From positions 1-17,307 of the forward strand of contig JASLGO010000132.1 in assembly GCA_030150135.1 (NCBI GenBank): DNA of 17,307 nucleotides. Reading direction: 5' to 3'. This DNA is from Aquirhabdus sp. GTDB lineage: Bacteria > Pseudomonadota > Gammaproteobacteria > Pseudomonadales > Moraxellaceae. Both the position numbers and the translations under genes were made by a program. Positions within the stretch are counted from its first letter, which is position 1; every line of letters begins with the position of its first letter. Of this stretch, positions 6,394 to 13,839 are shown piece by piece. The notes beneath the pieces are model-generated. The model saw only the letters and a program-made list of their open reading frames with translations. It ran no database searches and was not told where the DNA came from.

Positions 6394-7629
6394 ATGAGTA
6401 ATAAAATGAAAGATTTACCACATGCGGTAGAGCCAGAGTTTTCCTTCGATACCCTTGCGATTCGTACAGGGCATGCGCCTACACATGAGGCGGAACATAG
6501 CGAGCCACTTTTTCTTACCTCATCATTTACTTATGAAAGTGCAGAAGAAGCGGAAAAAGTGTTCAGTGGAAAGATGGAAGGTAATATCTATTCACGGTTT
6601 ACTAACCCGACTGTACGTGCATTTGAACAACGTTTGGCTGCATTAGAAGGCGGAGAACGCTGTGTGGCTACTGCATCTGGTATGGCAGCAATTCTATCGA
6701 CAGCGATGGCTTTTTTGTCTGCTGGCGATCATGTGGTGTGTTCGCGCGCGGTGTTTGGTACGACGGTTGGTTTGTTTGAAAAATACATGGGCAAATTCGG
6801 TGTTACGACGACGTTTGTCGATTTGTCTGATTTGAATCAGTGGGAACAGGCAATTCAAGCTGGAAAAACGAAGCTGTTTTTTTGTGAAACACCGAGCAAC
6901 CCTTTGTCGGAAGTTGCTGATTTAACAGCGTTATCTACGCTTGCACATCAGCATAATATTTTATTTGTCGTGGATAACTGTTTCTGTACGCCTGCATTGC
7001 AGCAGCCTTTAAAATTTGGTGCAGATTTAGTGATTCACTCAGCAACAAAGTATTTAGATGGACAAGGACGTGCACTTGGTGGTGCCGTCGTTGGAAACAC
7101 GAAGTTGCTCGAAGAAATCTTTTTAGTGACGCGTACACTTGGGCCATCAATTAGTCCATTTAACGCGTGGATATTTTTGAAAGGATTGGAAACGTTGCGT
7201 TTACGGATGGATGCACATTCAGCCAGTGCTTTAAAGTTGGCGGAATGGTTGCAGGCTCATCCAGCAGTTCAGAAGGTTTATTACAATGGTTTACCAAGCC
7301 ATAAGGGACATGAGTTGGCAAAACGTCAACAACGTGGTTTTGGCGGGATTGTATCTTTCGAGGTTAAAGCCATTGCAGGGCAGGAGAATGGACGCAGTGC
7401 GGCTTGGCGAGTGATTGATTCTACAAAAATGTTGTCGATTACAGGCAATCTTGGTGACACCAAAACTACGATCACACATCCAGCAACGACAACACATGGT
7501 CGATTGTCTGCCGAAGCAAAAGCGGCTGCAGGAATTAGCGAAGGTTTAATTCGAATCGCTGTTGGGCTTGAAGATATCGAAGACATTAAAGCTGATCTTG
7601 CGCGTGGATTAGACTCGCTTATTGTTTGA
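6394..7629 (+). CDS. metZ: O-succinylhomoserine sulfhydrylase
   Basis: A 411-residue PLP enzyme of the Cys/Met metabolism family that makes homocysteine from O-succinylhomoserine and sulfide. Key family features are seen: Y-S-R-F-x-N-P (66-72, phosphate and cofactor contact), A-S-G-M-A-A (94-99), the pyridine-nitrogen aspartate in V-V-D-N-C-F-C-T-P (Asp194), and S-A-T-K-Y with the PLP lysine Lys219. The Y-L-D-G-Q-G-R continuation and V-D-N-C-F-C fit MetZ better than MetB or MetC. An O-acetylhomoserine enzyme (MetY) is the main alternative but is usually longer. The ribosome site is poor and a second in-frame ATG lies four codons on, so the start is uncertain by a few residues. It is followed by a long imperfect hairpin. 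Confidence 0.9.
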   Translation: MSNKMKDLPHAVEPEFSFDTLAIRTGHAPTHEAEHSEPLFLTSSFTYESAEEAEKVFSGKMEGNIYSRFTNPTVRAFEQRLAALEGGERCVATASGMAAILSTAMAFLSAGDHVVCSRAVFGTTVGLFEKYMGKFGVTTTFVDLSDLNQWEQAIQAGKTKLFFCETPSNPLSEVADLTALSTLAHQHNILFVVDNCFCTPALQQPLKFGADLVIHSATKYLDGQGRALGGAVVGNTKLLEEIFLVTRTLGPSISPFNAWIFLKGLETLRLRMDAHSASALKLAEWLQAHPAVQKVYYNGLPSHKGHELAKRQQRGFGGIVSFEVKAIAGQENGRSAAWRVIDSTKMLSITGNLGDTKTTITHPATTTHGRLSAEAKAAAGISEGLIRIAVGLEDIEDIKADLARGLDSLIV

Positions 7630-7655
7630 TCGTTATTGTATTGAAATGTAAGAAA

Positions 7656-7701
7656 GCCACACATTTTCCCCACAAAGTTGTTTTTTGCGGTGATGTGTGG
7701 C
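7656..7701 (+). terminator. Long imperfect hairpin after metZ, possible terminator
   Basis: GCCACACAT (7656-7664) pairs perfectly with ATGTGTGGC (7693-7701). Inside, CC and CAAA pair with GG and TTTG around mismatches, so most of the 46 bases can fold. Only GATTTTATT follows, a weak T tract. It lies between the metZ stop and the ybaB promoter. Confidence 0.55.
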
Positions 7702-7745
7702 GATTTTATTGATCGTTCTATGATGGGAATGGGAACAAGACCATA

Positions 7746-7751
7746 TATAAT
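7746..7751 (+). promoter_or_regulatory. Candidate -10 box for ybaB-recR
   Basis: A perfect TATAAT, 52 bases before the ybaB ATG. The upstream region (TGATGG near 7721) is a poor -35, so the promoter may be weak or need an activator. Confidence 0.5.
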
Positions 7752-7803
7752 CGTGCCCAACTTGATCGCCTCATTTGCGATAAACCTCTTAATGGAGAAT
7801 TGA

Positions 7804-8136
7804 ATGAACATTAATATGCTGATGCAACAAGCACAGAAAATGCAAAAAGACATGGAAGCCAAAGTTAAAAAAGCCAAAGAAGAATTGGCGAGAACTGAAG
7901 TTCATGCTGAAGCAGGCGGTGGTTTGGTTAAAGTCACGATGACAGCACGCTTTGTGGTTAAGCGTATTCAGATCGATCCTGAGTTATTGAAGGATGATGC
8001 AGAAATGATTGAAGACCTCATTGCCGCAGCAATCAATGATGCTGTTCGTCAAGCTGAAACAATTTCTGACGCAAAACTCAATGCAACGACCGCAGGTACA
8101 GGATTGCCTCCTGGTTTGGGCGGCATGTTTGGTTAA
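7804..8136 (+). CDS. ybaB: YbaB/EbfC family nucleoid-associated protein
   Basis: A 110-residue protein of the YbaB/EbfC family, small dimeric DNA-binding proteins of the nucleoid. The start M-N-I-N-M-L-M-Q-Q-A-Q-K-M-Q and the charged helix after it are typical, as are G-G-G-L-V-K-V-T-M (39-47) and the Gly/Pro-rich end L-P-P-G-L-G-G-M-F. GGAG lies 7 bases before the ATG. recR follows after 11 bases, the usual arrangement in proteobacteria, where dnaX often precedes. Here metZ is upstream instead of dnaX. Confidence 0.95.
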   Translation: MNINMLMQQAQKMQKDMEAKVKKAKEELARTEVHAEAGGGLVKVTMTARFVVKRIQIDPELLKDDAEMIEDLIAAAINDAVRQAETISDAKLNATTAGTGLPPGLGGMFG

Positions 8137-8147
8137 GACTGGCATTT

Positions 8148-8783
8148 ATGTTTAGCCCGAAGTTTGATGAGCTGGTTCAACGCCTAAGGATTTTGCCTGG
8201 CGTTGGTCCAAAATCAGCCCAGCGTATTGCTTTGCAATTACTCGCGCGTCATCGCACAGGTGCGCAAGCGCTTGCTCATGCGTTAAACGATGCGGTATTG
8301 CATATTCAACATTGCTCGGTCTGTCGCTCTTTGGCCGAGTCTGATGTTTGCGATATCTGTGCATCATCGTCCAGAGATCAAACTTTACTCTGTGTGGTTG
8401 AATCACCAGCAGATGTTGCTGCGATAGAACAAAGTGGTAGTTTTCGTGGGCGGTATTTTGTATTGGGTGGGCATTTATCGCCGCTTGATGGCATTGGACC
8501 AGAAGAAATAGGAATTCCTTTATTACTTTCTCGTCTAAAAGTTGAACCGATTGAAGAGTTAATTTTGGCAACGAATGCGACTGTGGAAGGACAAGCCACG
8601 GCGCATTATCTACAAGCTGCTTGGCAGGAAGTCAGTCAGCAAGAAGCAGCGCGACAAGGTGGTCGAACATTACCACTTAAGATTACTCGTATTGCTCAAG
8701 GCGTACCGCAAGGTGGTGAGCTTGAGTATGTAGACAGTCATACATTAAGTCAGGCACTACAATATCGCCTGACAGTGCGTTAA
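8148..8783 (+). CDS. recR: Recombination mediator RecR
   Basis: A 211-residue RecR, which with RecO (and RecF) loads RecA on SSB-coated single strands at gaps. Domains in order: an N-terminal helix-hairpin-helix with L-P-G-V-G-P-K-S-A-Q-R (16-26), a C4 zinc finger with Cys56, Cys59, Cys68 and Cys71, a TOPRIM domain from about residue 79 with E85-S-P-A-D-V, and the C-terminal A-Q-G-V-P-Q-G-G-E-L-E-Y Walker-B-like segment. It is about ten residues longer than the E. coli protein; the extra length is in the Q-rich stretch near 158-175 (QEVSQQEAARQGGR). It is coupled to ybaB by an 11-base gap. Confidence 0.96.
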   Translation: MFSPKFDELVQRLRILPGVGPKSAQRIALQLLARHRTGAQALAHALNDAVLHIQHCSVCRSLAESDVCDICASSSRDQTLLCVVESPADVAAIEQSGSFRGRYFVLGGHLSPLDGIGPEEIGIPLLLSRLKVEPIEELILATNATVEGQATAHYLQAAWQEVSQQEAARQGGRTLPLKITRIAQGVPQGGELEYVDSHTLSQALQYRLTVR

Positions 8784-8849
8784 GTGTTAGACATAAATTT
8801 ATATAAAAAATAATTATTTAATATAGATTATGTGTAATGTTCATGTGGT

Positions 8850-8865
8850 TTGATATGGATATCAA
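8850..8865. promoter_or_regulatory. Perfect inverted repeat upstream of the RNase D gene
   Basis: TTGATAT and ATATCAA, 7-base arms 2 bases apart, about 60 bases before the rnd start. The size suits a dimeric regulator, but no regulator is identified. Confidence 0.35.
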
Positions 8866-8928
8866 TGTTTTGAAGATTGCAAAATCTAAGTACGTGGTAA
8901 AAAACCACTCTCAGGGATGAATGATTTT

Positions 8929-10074
8929 ATGTTTGAGTATTTGACGGAACAGCATCAACTTGCAGAATTGTATGCACAAATGGCGAGTACGGATAGTTAC
9001 GCCTTAGATACTGAATTTATTAAAACAAATACCCTATGGCCTTATTTGGGCCTTTTACAAATCAATGTAAACAATCGCATTTATGTTCTCGACGGACAAA
9101 CTCTTGATCTGAGTGATCTATGGTTGTTGGTTTTTAATGCGCGGCAGAATATTTTTCATGCGTGTGGTGAAGATTTAGACTTGATTCATTATTACTCTCA
9201 ACAAAAACCTCTTGATAATATTTTTGATACTCAAATTGGTTTGTCTTTTTTGGGTTTCGGGCTGCAAGTGGGTTATCAGCAAGCGCTACAGTTAATTCTT
9301 GATGTGCATATTGATAAAGGTGAAACTCGATCAGATTGGTTGGCACGACCACTTCGCCCAGAACAACTACAATATGCGGCAAATGATGTGATTCATCTCT
9401 CGGCGCTTGCTGAACAAATTCAAATGGATCTCAGTGATCGTGGGTTGCTTGAAGCTGCAATTGAAGATTGCATGAACTACGCGCGTGACGTGGCAACTGA
9501 TACTGTGATGTCACAAATTTATCTGGATGTAGGGACGTTCCGACATTCACGTAAGCAACTGGCACAGTTACAACAACTGTGTGTCTGGCGCGAGCAAATT
9601 GCTCTTGCAACCAACCAACCACGTAGTTTTATTCTTAAAAATAGCACGCTGTTAGATTTGGTCGATCAACAGCCAACGAGCCAGTTTCAGTTTAATAAAA
9701 TTAAAGATTTAAAGCCTGCGATCATGCGAGAGCATGGTAAAACGATTTTAGATTTAATCCGATATCTACCAGATGAATCGCAATGGCCGATGCGGATTCA
9801 TCGAACATATCGTCAGCGAAATACTGATTTAATTGATCAAATTACCGCATTTACGGCCCAAGTCAGTGTGGAAACACAGGTTCCTGTCGATGTCCTGCTT
9901 CGTAAAAAATGGTTGTCTGCATTGTTTAGCCATGTTGCGATAGGTGGAGAAGAGGCAGACTTGCCATCTTATCTTCTGGGGTGGCGTTATGAGGTATTGA
10001 CGCGTCCGATTTTGGGTTTGTTAGAACAGCATAAAGATGTGATTGCTGTAGAAATGGCGCCGATTGAGTATTAA
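8929..10074 (+). CDS. rnd: Ribonuclease D
   Basis: A 381-residue 3'-5' exoribonuclease of the DEDDy class that trims tRNA precursors and other stable RNA ends. The three exonuclease motifs are present: L-D-T-E-F with Asp27 and Glu29, H-A-C-G-E-D-L-D with Asp82, and Y-A-A-N-D with Tyr149 and Asp153. A helical HRDC-type region follows from about residue 205 to 285 (R-E-Q-I-A-L-A-T-N-Q-P-R-S-F-I-L-K). An ATG four codons upstream (8917) is in frame, but the ribosome site AGGGA (8913-8917) touches it, so the ATG at 8929 is chosen. ycgL follows, a common neighbour of rnd. Confidence 0.93.
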   Translation: MFEYLTEQHQLAELYAQMASTDSYALDTEFIKTNTLWPYLGLLQINVNNRIYVLDGQTLDLSDLWLLVFNARQNIFHACGEDLDLIHYYSQQKPLDNIFDTQIGLSFLGFGLQVGYQQALQLILDVHIDKGETRSDWLARPLRPEQLQYAANDVIHLSALAEQIQMDLSDRGLLEAAIEDCMNYARDVATDTVMSQIYLDVGTFRHSRKQLAQLQQLCVWREQIALATNQPRSFILKNSTLLDLVDQQPTSQFQFNKIKDLKPAIMREHGKTILDLIRYLPDESQWPMRIHRTYRQRNTDLIDQITAFTAQVSVETQVPVDVLLRKKWLSALFSHVAIGGEEADLPSYLLGWRYEVLTRPILGLLEQHKDVIAVEMAPIEY

Positions 10075-10120
10075 GTGGTTTTTGGCATTACTGACCTGAA
10101 ATCTAAACTGAGCAGTCAAC

Positions 10121-10176
10121 GCACTTTCTTGTTGTTGGTGTATGCTTAATACCTATTATTAGCCAAAAGAAAGTGC
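10121..10176. repeat. 10-bp inverted repeat bracketing the ycgL promoter
   Basis: GCACTTTCTT (10121-10130) and AAGAAAGTGC (10167-10176) are exact reverse complements 36 bases apart. The predicted -35 and -10 lie between them. The right arm covers the purine tract just before the ycgL ATG. Confidence 0.6.
10132..10159 (+). promoter_or_regulatory. Candidate sigma-70 promoter for ycgL
   Basis: TTGTTG (10132-10137), 16-base spacer, TATTAT (10154-10159). The expected start is near 10166, giving a very short leader of about 14 bases. Confidence 0.45.
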
Positions 10177-10179
10177 AAC

Positions 10180-10500
10180 ATGTTTTGTGATATTTATCGA
10201 GCAAGTAAACGCGACGAAATGTATTTATATATTCCTGCTCGTATTTCAGACAATGAAGTAGAGTTGCAGGAAGATCCTGAATACGATCCCTTAGCTAACA
10301 TATCAGACTCGCTTAAACGTGCTTTTGGTCGCCCTACATTTGTCATGCGACTTGAATTAACGCCAGAGCGTAAATTGGCGCGTGTTCCTGTGTTAAGTGT
10401 CATCGAATCGCTGGAAACCCAAGGTTACTATTTACAGTTGCCGCCAGAAGGGCTCATTTCTCCAAACGCAGTTGCTCCAGAAGGTCTACGCGGTGCGTAA
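10180..10500 (+). CDS. ycgL: YcgL domain protein
   Basis: A 106-residue protein of the YcgL family, small soluble proteins of unknown function. The start M-F-C-D-I-Y-R-A-S-K-R-D-E-M-Y-L-Y and the late G-Y-Y-L-Q-L-P-P motif are the family hallmarks, matching E. coli YcgL over most of its length. There is an acidic insertion near residues 27-38. rnd lies directly upstream and a small membrane protein 30 bases downstream. The start Met is fixed by the conserved N-terminus; the ribosome site is a weak purine tract. Confidence 0.92.
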   Translation: MFCDIYRASKRDEMYLYIPARISDNEVELQEDPEYDPLANISDSLKRAFGRPTFVMRLELTPERKLARVPVLSVIESLETQGYYLQLPPEGLISPNAVAPEGLRGA

Positions 10501-10530
10501 CCTACCTTAGAAATCATTAAGAGTAAGATT

Positions 10531-10860
10531 ATGGATAGCGGATCCGAATATTGGTTAGCGGTTACGGTTTATATCGTGGGAAGTTGTATTGCCTTATGGC
10601 TTTGGCGACAAGTTGTGCGACCTTTGCCGCATCCATTCGGCGGAATGGCGTGGCTGGCTGTATTTTCATTGCTTTTTGCTCCAACCGTGACTGAAGGCGA
10701 AAATGGTCAGATTGCACCTGCTGTCATTGGATTATTGTTTGGCGTGATTAGTAAAAACAAAGAGCTAATTTTATCTAGCTTATTGCCGATTCTGTTGGTG
10801 CTGGGTTTAGGTTTCTTGGTTGGTTTCTTAATTCAGCGTTTACGCATGCAACGCGTCTAA
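10531..10860 (+). CDS. Small membrane protein of unknown function
   Basis: A 109-residue hydrophobic protein I do not recognise. Membrane segments are likely at about 8-25, 37-54, 61-73 and 82-101. A conserved-looking loop F-A-P-T-V-T-E-G-E-N-G-Q (49-60) lies between the second and third, and the tail is basic (R-L-R-M-Q-R-V), which favours a cytosolic C-terminus. AAGAG 7 bases before the ATG supports the start. It sits 30 bases after ycgL and 54 before a MoxR gene, so it may be co-transcribed and act with that system; this is inference from position only. Confidence 0.78.
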   Translation: MDSGSEYWLAVTVYIVGSCIALWLWRQVVRPLPHPFGGMAWLAVFSLLFAPTVTEGENGQIAPAVIGLLFGVISKNKELILSSLLPILLVLGLGFLVGFLIQRLRMQRV

Positions 10861-10914
10861 AACGCTATTTAAAATGATTTGATTCATGTACTCGATACAA
10901 AACGGAAATATTTT

Positions 10915-11787
10915 ATGACTCAACTTAATCAAAATCAGTCTGCAGACGAACGAGTTTTTCAAAGTACTTCAGACTATATTGCAACGGATGCGCTCAAGCA
11001 GGCAGTGAATGCTGCACGTGTACTCCAGAAGCCTTTGTTGATTAAAGGTGAGCCAGGCACTGGTAAAACGCTGCTGGCTGAACAAGTTGCAAACAGTCTG
11101 GGCATGAAGTTGATTACATGGAATATCAAATCAACCACCAAAGCACAGCAAGGCTTGTATGAATATGATGCAGTGTCACGCTTGCGTGATAGTCAGCTAG
11201 GCGATGATAAAGTTTATGATATCGCCAACTACATCAAACCTGGAAAATTATGGGATGCATTTACGTCACCTGAGCGTGTTGTATTGCTGATTGATGAGAT
11301 TGATAAAGCGGATATCGAATTTCCAAATGATTTGCTGCATGAGCTGGATCGTATGTCGTTTTATGTATACGAAACAGGTGAAACCATCCGTGCTGTGAGC
11401 CGCCCAATCGTCATTATCACTTCAAACAATGAGAAAGAATTACCTGATGCATTCTTGCGTCGTTGTTTCTTCCATTACATTGATTTCCCCAATGAAGAAA
11501 CAATGCGTCAAATTATTGATGTGCATTTCGCAAATATTAAAGAGACTTTGGTGAGCGAAGCATTGCAGATTTTCTTCAAATTGCGCCAAGTTTCAGGTCT
11601 TAAGAAACCACCGTCAACCAGTGAGTTGATTGATTGGTTAACCCTGCTCATGGCTGATGATATGCCTGAAGAGGTGCTGCGCAATCGTGATCCAAAAACA
11701 GCGATTCCACCATTGCACGGTGCTCTGATTAAGAATGAGCAAGATGTCCATTTACTTGAACGATTGGCATTTATGACAAGACGGTAG
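10915..11787 (+). CDS. MoxR-family AAA+ ATPase
   Basis: A 290-residue AAA+ ATPase of the MoxR type, which usually remodels or activates protein complexes together with a VWA partner. Walker A is G-E-P-G-T-G-K-T (45-52), Walker B V-V-L-L-I-D-E (122-128), sensor 1 I-T-S-N-N (168-172), and an arginine-finger region F-L-R-R-C lies at 180-184. An open frame extends 12 codons upstream to a TTG, but the ATG at 10915 has GGAA about 9 bases before it and opens a normal N-terminus. The VWA gene follows 103 bases on, the classic MoxR-CoxE pairing. What the pair matures is unknown here; no dehydrogenase or metal-enzyme gene is near. Confidence 0.93.
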   Translation: MTQLNQNQSADERVFQSTSDYIATDALKQAVNAARVLQKPLLIKGEPGTGKTLLAEQVANSLGMKLITWNIKSTTKAQQGLYEYDAVSRLRDSQLGDDKVYDIANYIKPGKLWDAFTSPERVVLLIDEIDKADIEFPNDLLHELDRMSFYVYETGETIRAVSRPIVIITSNNEKELPDAFLRRCFFHYIDFPNEETMRQIIDVHFANIKETLVSEALQIFFKLRQVSGLKKPPSTSELIDWLTLLMADDMPEEVLRNRDPKTAIPPLHGALIKNEQDVHLLERLAFMTRR

Positions 11788-11796
11788 GTCTAAATC

Positions 11797-11827
11797 ACTC
11801 TATTTTATTGAGTTAAAATAGAGTTTT
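11797..11827 (+). terminator. AT-rich hairpin between the MoxR and VWA genes
   Basis: ACTCTATTTT (11797-11806) pairs with AAAATAGAGT (11815-11824), loop ATTGAGTT, followed by TTT. It has terminator shape but a weak stem and short T tract. It may lower read-through into the VWA gene or protect the upstream message end. Confidence 0.5.
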
Positions 11828-11890
11828 GGATGTTACGGTTCGTTGTTGAAGTTTTTCCCTGTTATCAGGGTGTTCGAGAGATTAAACGCC

Positions 11891-13078
11891 ATGTTTGTTA
11901 ATTTATTTTATACGCTCAAAAAATATGGCGTGCCTGTCAGCACGAGAGAGCTGCTCGACTTAAATGCAGCATTGCAAGCGGGTCTAGTTTTCGCAGATCG
12001 AGAAGAGTTATATTGCCTCATTCGTTTGTGTATGGTGAAAGACGAACGACATTTCGATAAATTTGATCGGGCGATGAAAGCCTATTTTGATGGCATTGAT
12101 TCTTTTGATATTGAAAGTGCGCTTGGGAATTTAAAAAATATTCCACCTGAATGGCTTGATTTAGAGCTTCTTGAAAAGAATCTTACCCCAGAGCAGCGCG
12201 AAGCATTGCAAAAAGCGGGTTCGCTTGAAGAGCTGATGAAAATGCTTGAAGAGCGTTTACGCGAGCAGCATAAAAAGCATCAAGGTGGCAATAAAATGAT
12301 TGGCACTGGCGGCACATCGCCTTTTGGTGCATTTGGTGATCACCCAGAAGGTGTACGAATTGGTGGACCAGCGCGTAAAGGTTCAGCCGTCAAAGTCTGG
12401 GAACAGCGTCAATATCAAAACCTTGATGATCAGCAAATTTTAGGTACTCGGCAGATGCAAATTGCATTGCGTCGTTTGCGTCGATTTGCACGACAAGGTG
12501 CTGCGGAAGAGCTGGATATTGGTGGAACAATTGATTCTACTGCGCGTCAAGGCATGTTGGATATTCAATTGATTCCAGAGCGCCGTAATCGTGTAAAAGT
12601 TCTGATGTTGTTTGATATTGGCGGATCAATGGATGCCCATATTGAACAATGTGAAAAGTTATTTAGTGCTGCAAAATCTGAATTTAAAACTCTCGAATTT
12701 TTCTATTTTCATAATTGTCTTTACGATTATGTCTGGAAAGATAATCTTCGCCGTTCTACGAGTCGGATGGATACTTGGGAACTTTTACGAACGTACGGTA
12801 AAGATTATCGGGTGATCTTTGTCGGTGATGCGAGTATGGCACCTTATGAATTGATGAGTGTCGGTGGTTCGGTGGAATATTCAAATCATGAGGCTGGTGT
12901 AGTTTGGCTGAATCGTGTTCGTCAACATTTCAGTAAGACAGCTTGGCTCAATCCAGAAGAAGCGGGATATTGGCATTACACACAAACAATTGCAGCAATT
13001 AAACAGACCTTTGAAGATAAAATGTATCCGATGACACTAAAAGGTATTGAGGATATGACTAGATTCTTATCTCGATAA
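11891..13078 (+). CDS. VWA domain protein, CoxE-like partner of MoxR
   Basis: A 395-residue soluble protein of the CoxE-like VWA family. The N-terminal half is helical, with a charged segment (about 98-133) and a Gly-rich linker (132-165). The VWA domain begins near residue 233; its metal site reads F-D-I-G-G-S (241-246), not the standard D-x-S-x-S, but Asp242 and Ser246 keep their places, and D-I-G-G-S is common in this subfamily. A later aspartate lies in F-V-G-D-A-S (310-315). The frame is open 16 codons upstream to a TTG, but ATG 11891 starts the family-like sequence and has GAGAG 10 bases before it. It is paired with the MoxR ATPase. Confidence 0.9.
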   Translation: MFVNLFYTLKKYGVPVSTRELLDLNAALQAGLVFADREELYCLIRLCMVKDERHFDKFDRAMKAYFDGIDSFDIESALGNLKNIPPEWLDLELLEKNLTPEQREALQKAGSLEELMKMLEERLREQHKKHQGGNKMIGTGGTSPFGAFGDHPEGVRIGGPARKGSAVKVWEQRQYQNLDDQQILGTRQMQIALRRLRRFARQGAAEELDIGGTIDSTARQGMLDIQLIPERRNRVKVLMLFDIGGSMDAHIEQCEKLFSAAKSEFKTLEFFYFHNCLYDYVWKDNLRRSTSRMDTWELLRTYGKDYRVIFVGDASMAPYELMSVGGSVEYSNHEAGVVWLNRVRQHFSKTAWLNPEEAGYWHYTQTIAAIKQTFEDKMYPMTLKGIEDMTRFLSR

Positions 13079-13226
13079 ATTTGAATATTCATTCAAAGCG
13101 CAGTTAATATTTTGTGATCTAATTCTCGTTTTTCACTTGTTTTTTATCGCAGCTATGTCACACTGTGATTGAAATATGATCAAAAAGTAGCTTTATTGCG
13201 CAGTGCTTAGGCACATGGAGAATATC

Positions 13227-13391
13227 ATGGGATTAAAAAGTCCGCAGTTTCTGTTCGTATGCATTGTTTCAACAATTCTTTCTTATTCTTTTGGTGCAAT
13301 CGCAAAATCGGTAAATCGTTTTTCTAGCCCAGAAAAAACTTCTGAACAAACATCAAAAAAGACGATGAGACGGATGGTTGTTAGGAGTTAA
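13227..13391 (+). CDS. Small exported or membrane-anchored protein
   Basis: A 54-residue reading frame, M-G-L-K-S-P-Q-F then a hydrophobic stretch to S-F-G-A-I-A (about residue 26), which looks like a signal peptide with cleavage after A-I-A, or a single membrane anchor. The rest is short, polar and very basic at the end (K-K-T-M-R-R-M-V-V-R). GGAG is 6 bases before this ATG; longer in-frame starts exist at 13215 and 13203 (GTG) but have no such site. No family is recognised. It is convergent with hemJ. Confidence 0.55.
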   Translation: MGLKSPQFLFVCIVSTILSYSFGAIAKSVNRFSSPEKTSEQTSKKTMRRMVVRS

Positions 13392-13401
13392 TTCTGATTT
13401 C

Positions 13402-13833
13402 TTAGAGGTTTGGTTTAACAACAACCAAAATCACAATGGCAATCAAGGCAAAGATTGGGATTTCGTTAAACCAACGAAAAAATACATGAGATTTTAAATA
13501 CGGTTGTTGAATCAAAGCGCGCCGATAATATCCGCAACAAAAATGGTAACCTGTCAAAAGTACGACTAAAGCAAGTTTTGCATGCAACCAGTGCTGAACA
13601 AGATAGTAATCACGCCCCAGCCAAACCATCCATAAACCCAGAGCCCATGTCGCAATCATCGCTGGCGTCATGATTCCACGATAGAGTTTCCTCTCCATGA
13701 GTTCAAAACGTTGAATGCTGATAGTATCTGTACTTTGTACATGATAAACAAATAGGCGCGGTAAATAGAACATCGCCGCAAACCAGCAGACGACTGCGAC
13801 GATGTGGAAGGCTTTAATCCATAAAATCAGCAC
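13402..13833 (-). CDS. hemJ: Protoporphyrinogen oxidase HemJ
   Basis: A 143-residue integral membrane protein that oxidises protoporphyrinogen IX to protoporphyrin IX, the next-to-last step of heme synthesis. Four membrane helices are at about 4-27, 54-73, 84-101 and 123-140. The conserved histidine His10 (K-A-F-H-I-V-A-V) and lysine Lys86 (W-L-H-A-K-L-A) match the essential residues known in the family. The start is GTG. It begins 6 bases after the fabB stop, so it is likely translationally coupled and part of the fab operon. HemJ was identified as the replacement for HemG/HemY in bacteria including Acinetobacter. Confidence 0.93.
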   Translation of the reverse strand: MLILWIKAFHIVAVVCWFAAMFYLPRLFVYHVQSTDTISIQRFELMERKLYRGIMTPAMIATWALGLWMVWLGRDYYLVQHWLHAKLALVVLLTGYHFCCGYYRRALIQQPYLKSHVFFRWFNEIPIFALIAIVILVVVKPNL

Positions 13834-13839
13834 AGCTAC

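Noticed and set aside
7326..7877. A 183-codon minus-strand open frame across the metZ end, the intergenic hairpin and the ybaB start
   Set aside because: It is antisense to two well-supported genes, its residues are low-complexity Ser/Ile/Ala/Pro runs with no family pattern, and it runs through the promoter region.
8152..8571. A 139-codon minus-strand open frame inside recR
   Set aside because: Fully antisense to recR, whose zinc finger and TOPRIM motifs are intact; no ribosome site or family pattern.
12606..12640. Broken VWA metal site (D-I-G-G-S) as a sign of decay
   Set aside because: This form is common in CoxE-like VWA proteins and the rest of the frame is intact, so it is a subfamily trait.
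13080..13097. TTTGAAT-ATTC-ATTCAAA hairpin just after the VWA gene as a terminator
   Set aside because: The stem is all but AT and no T run follows; it may be chance in AT-rich DNA.
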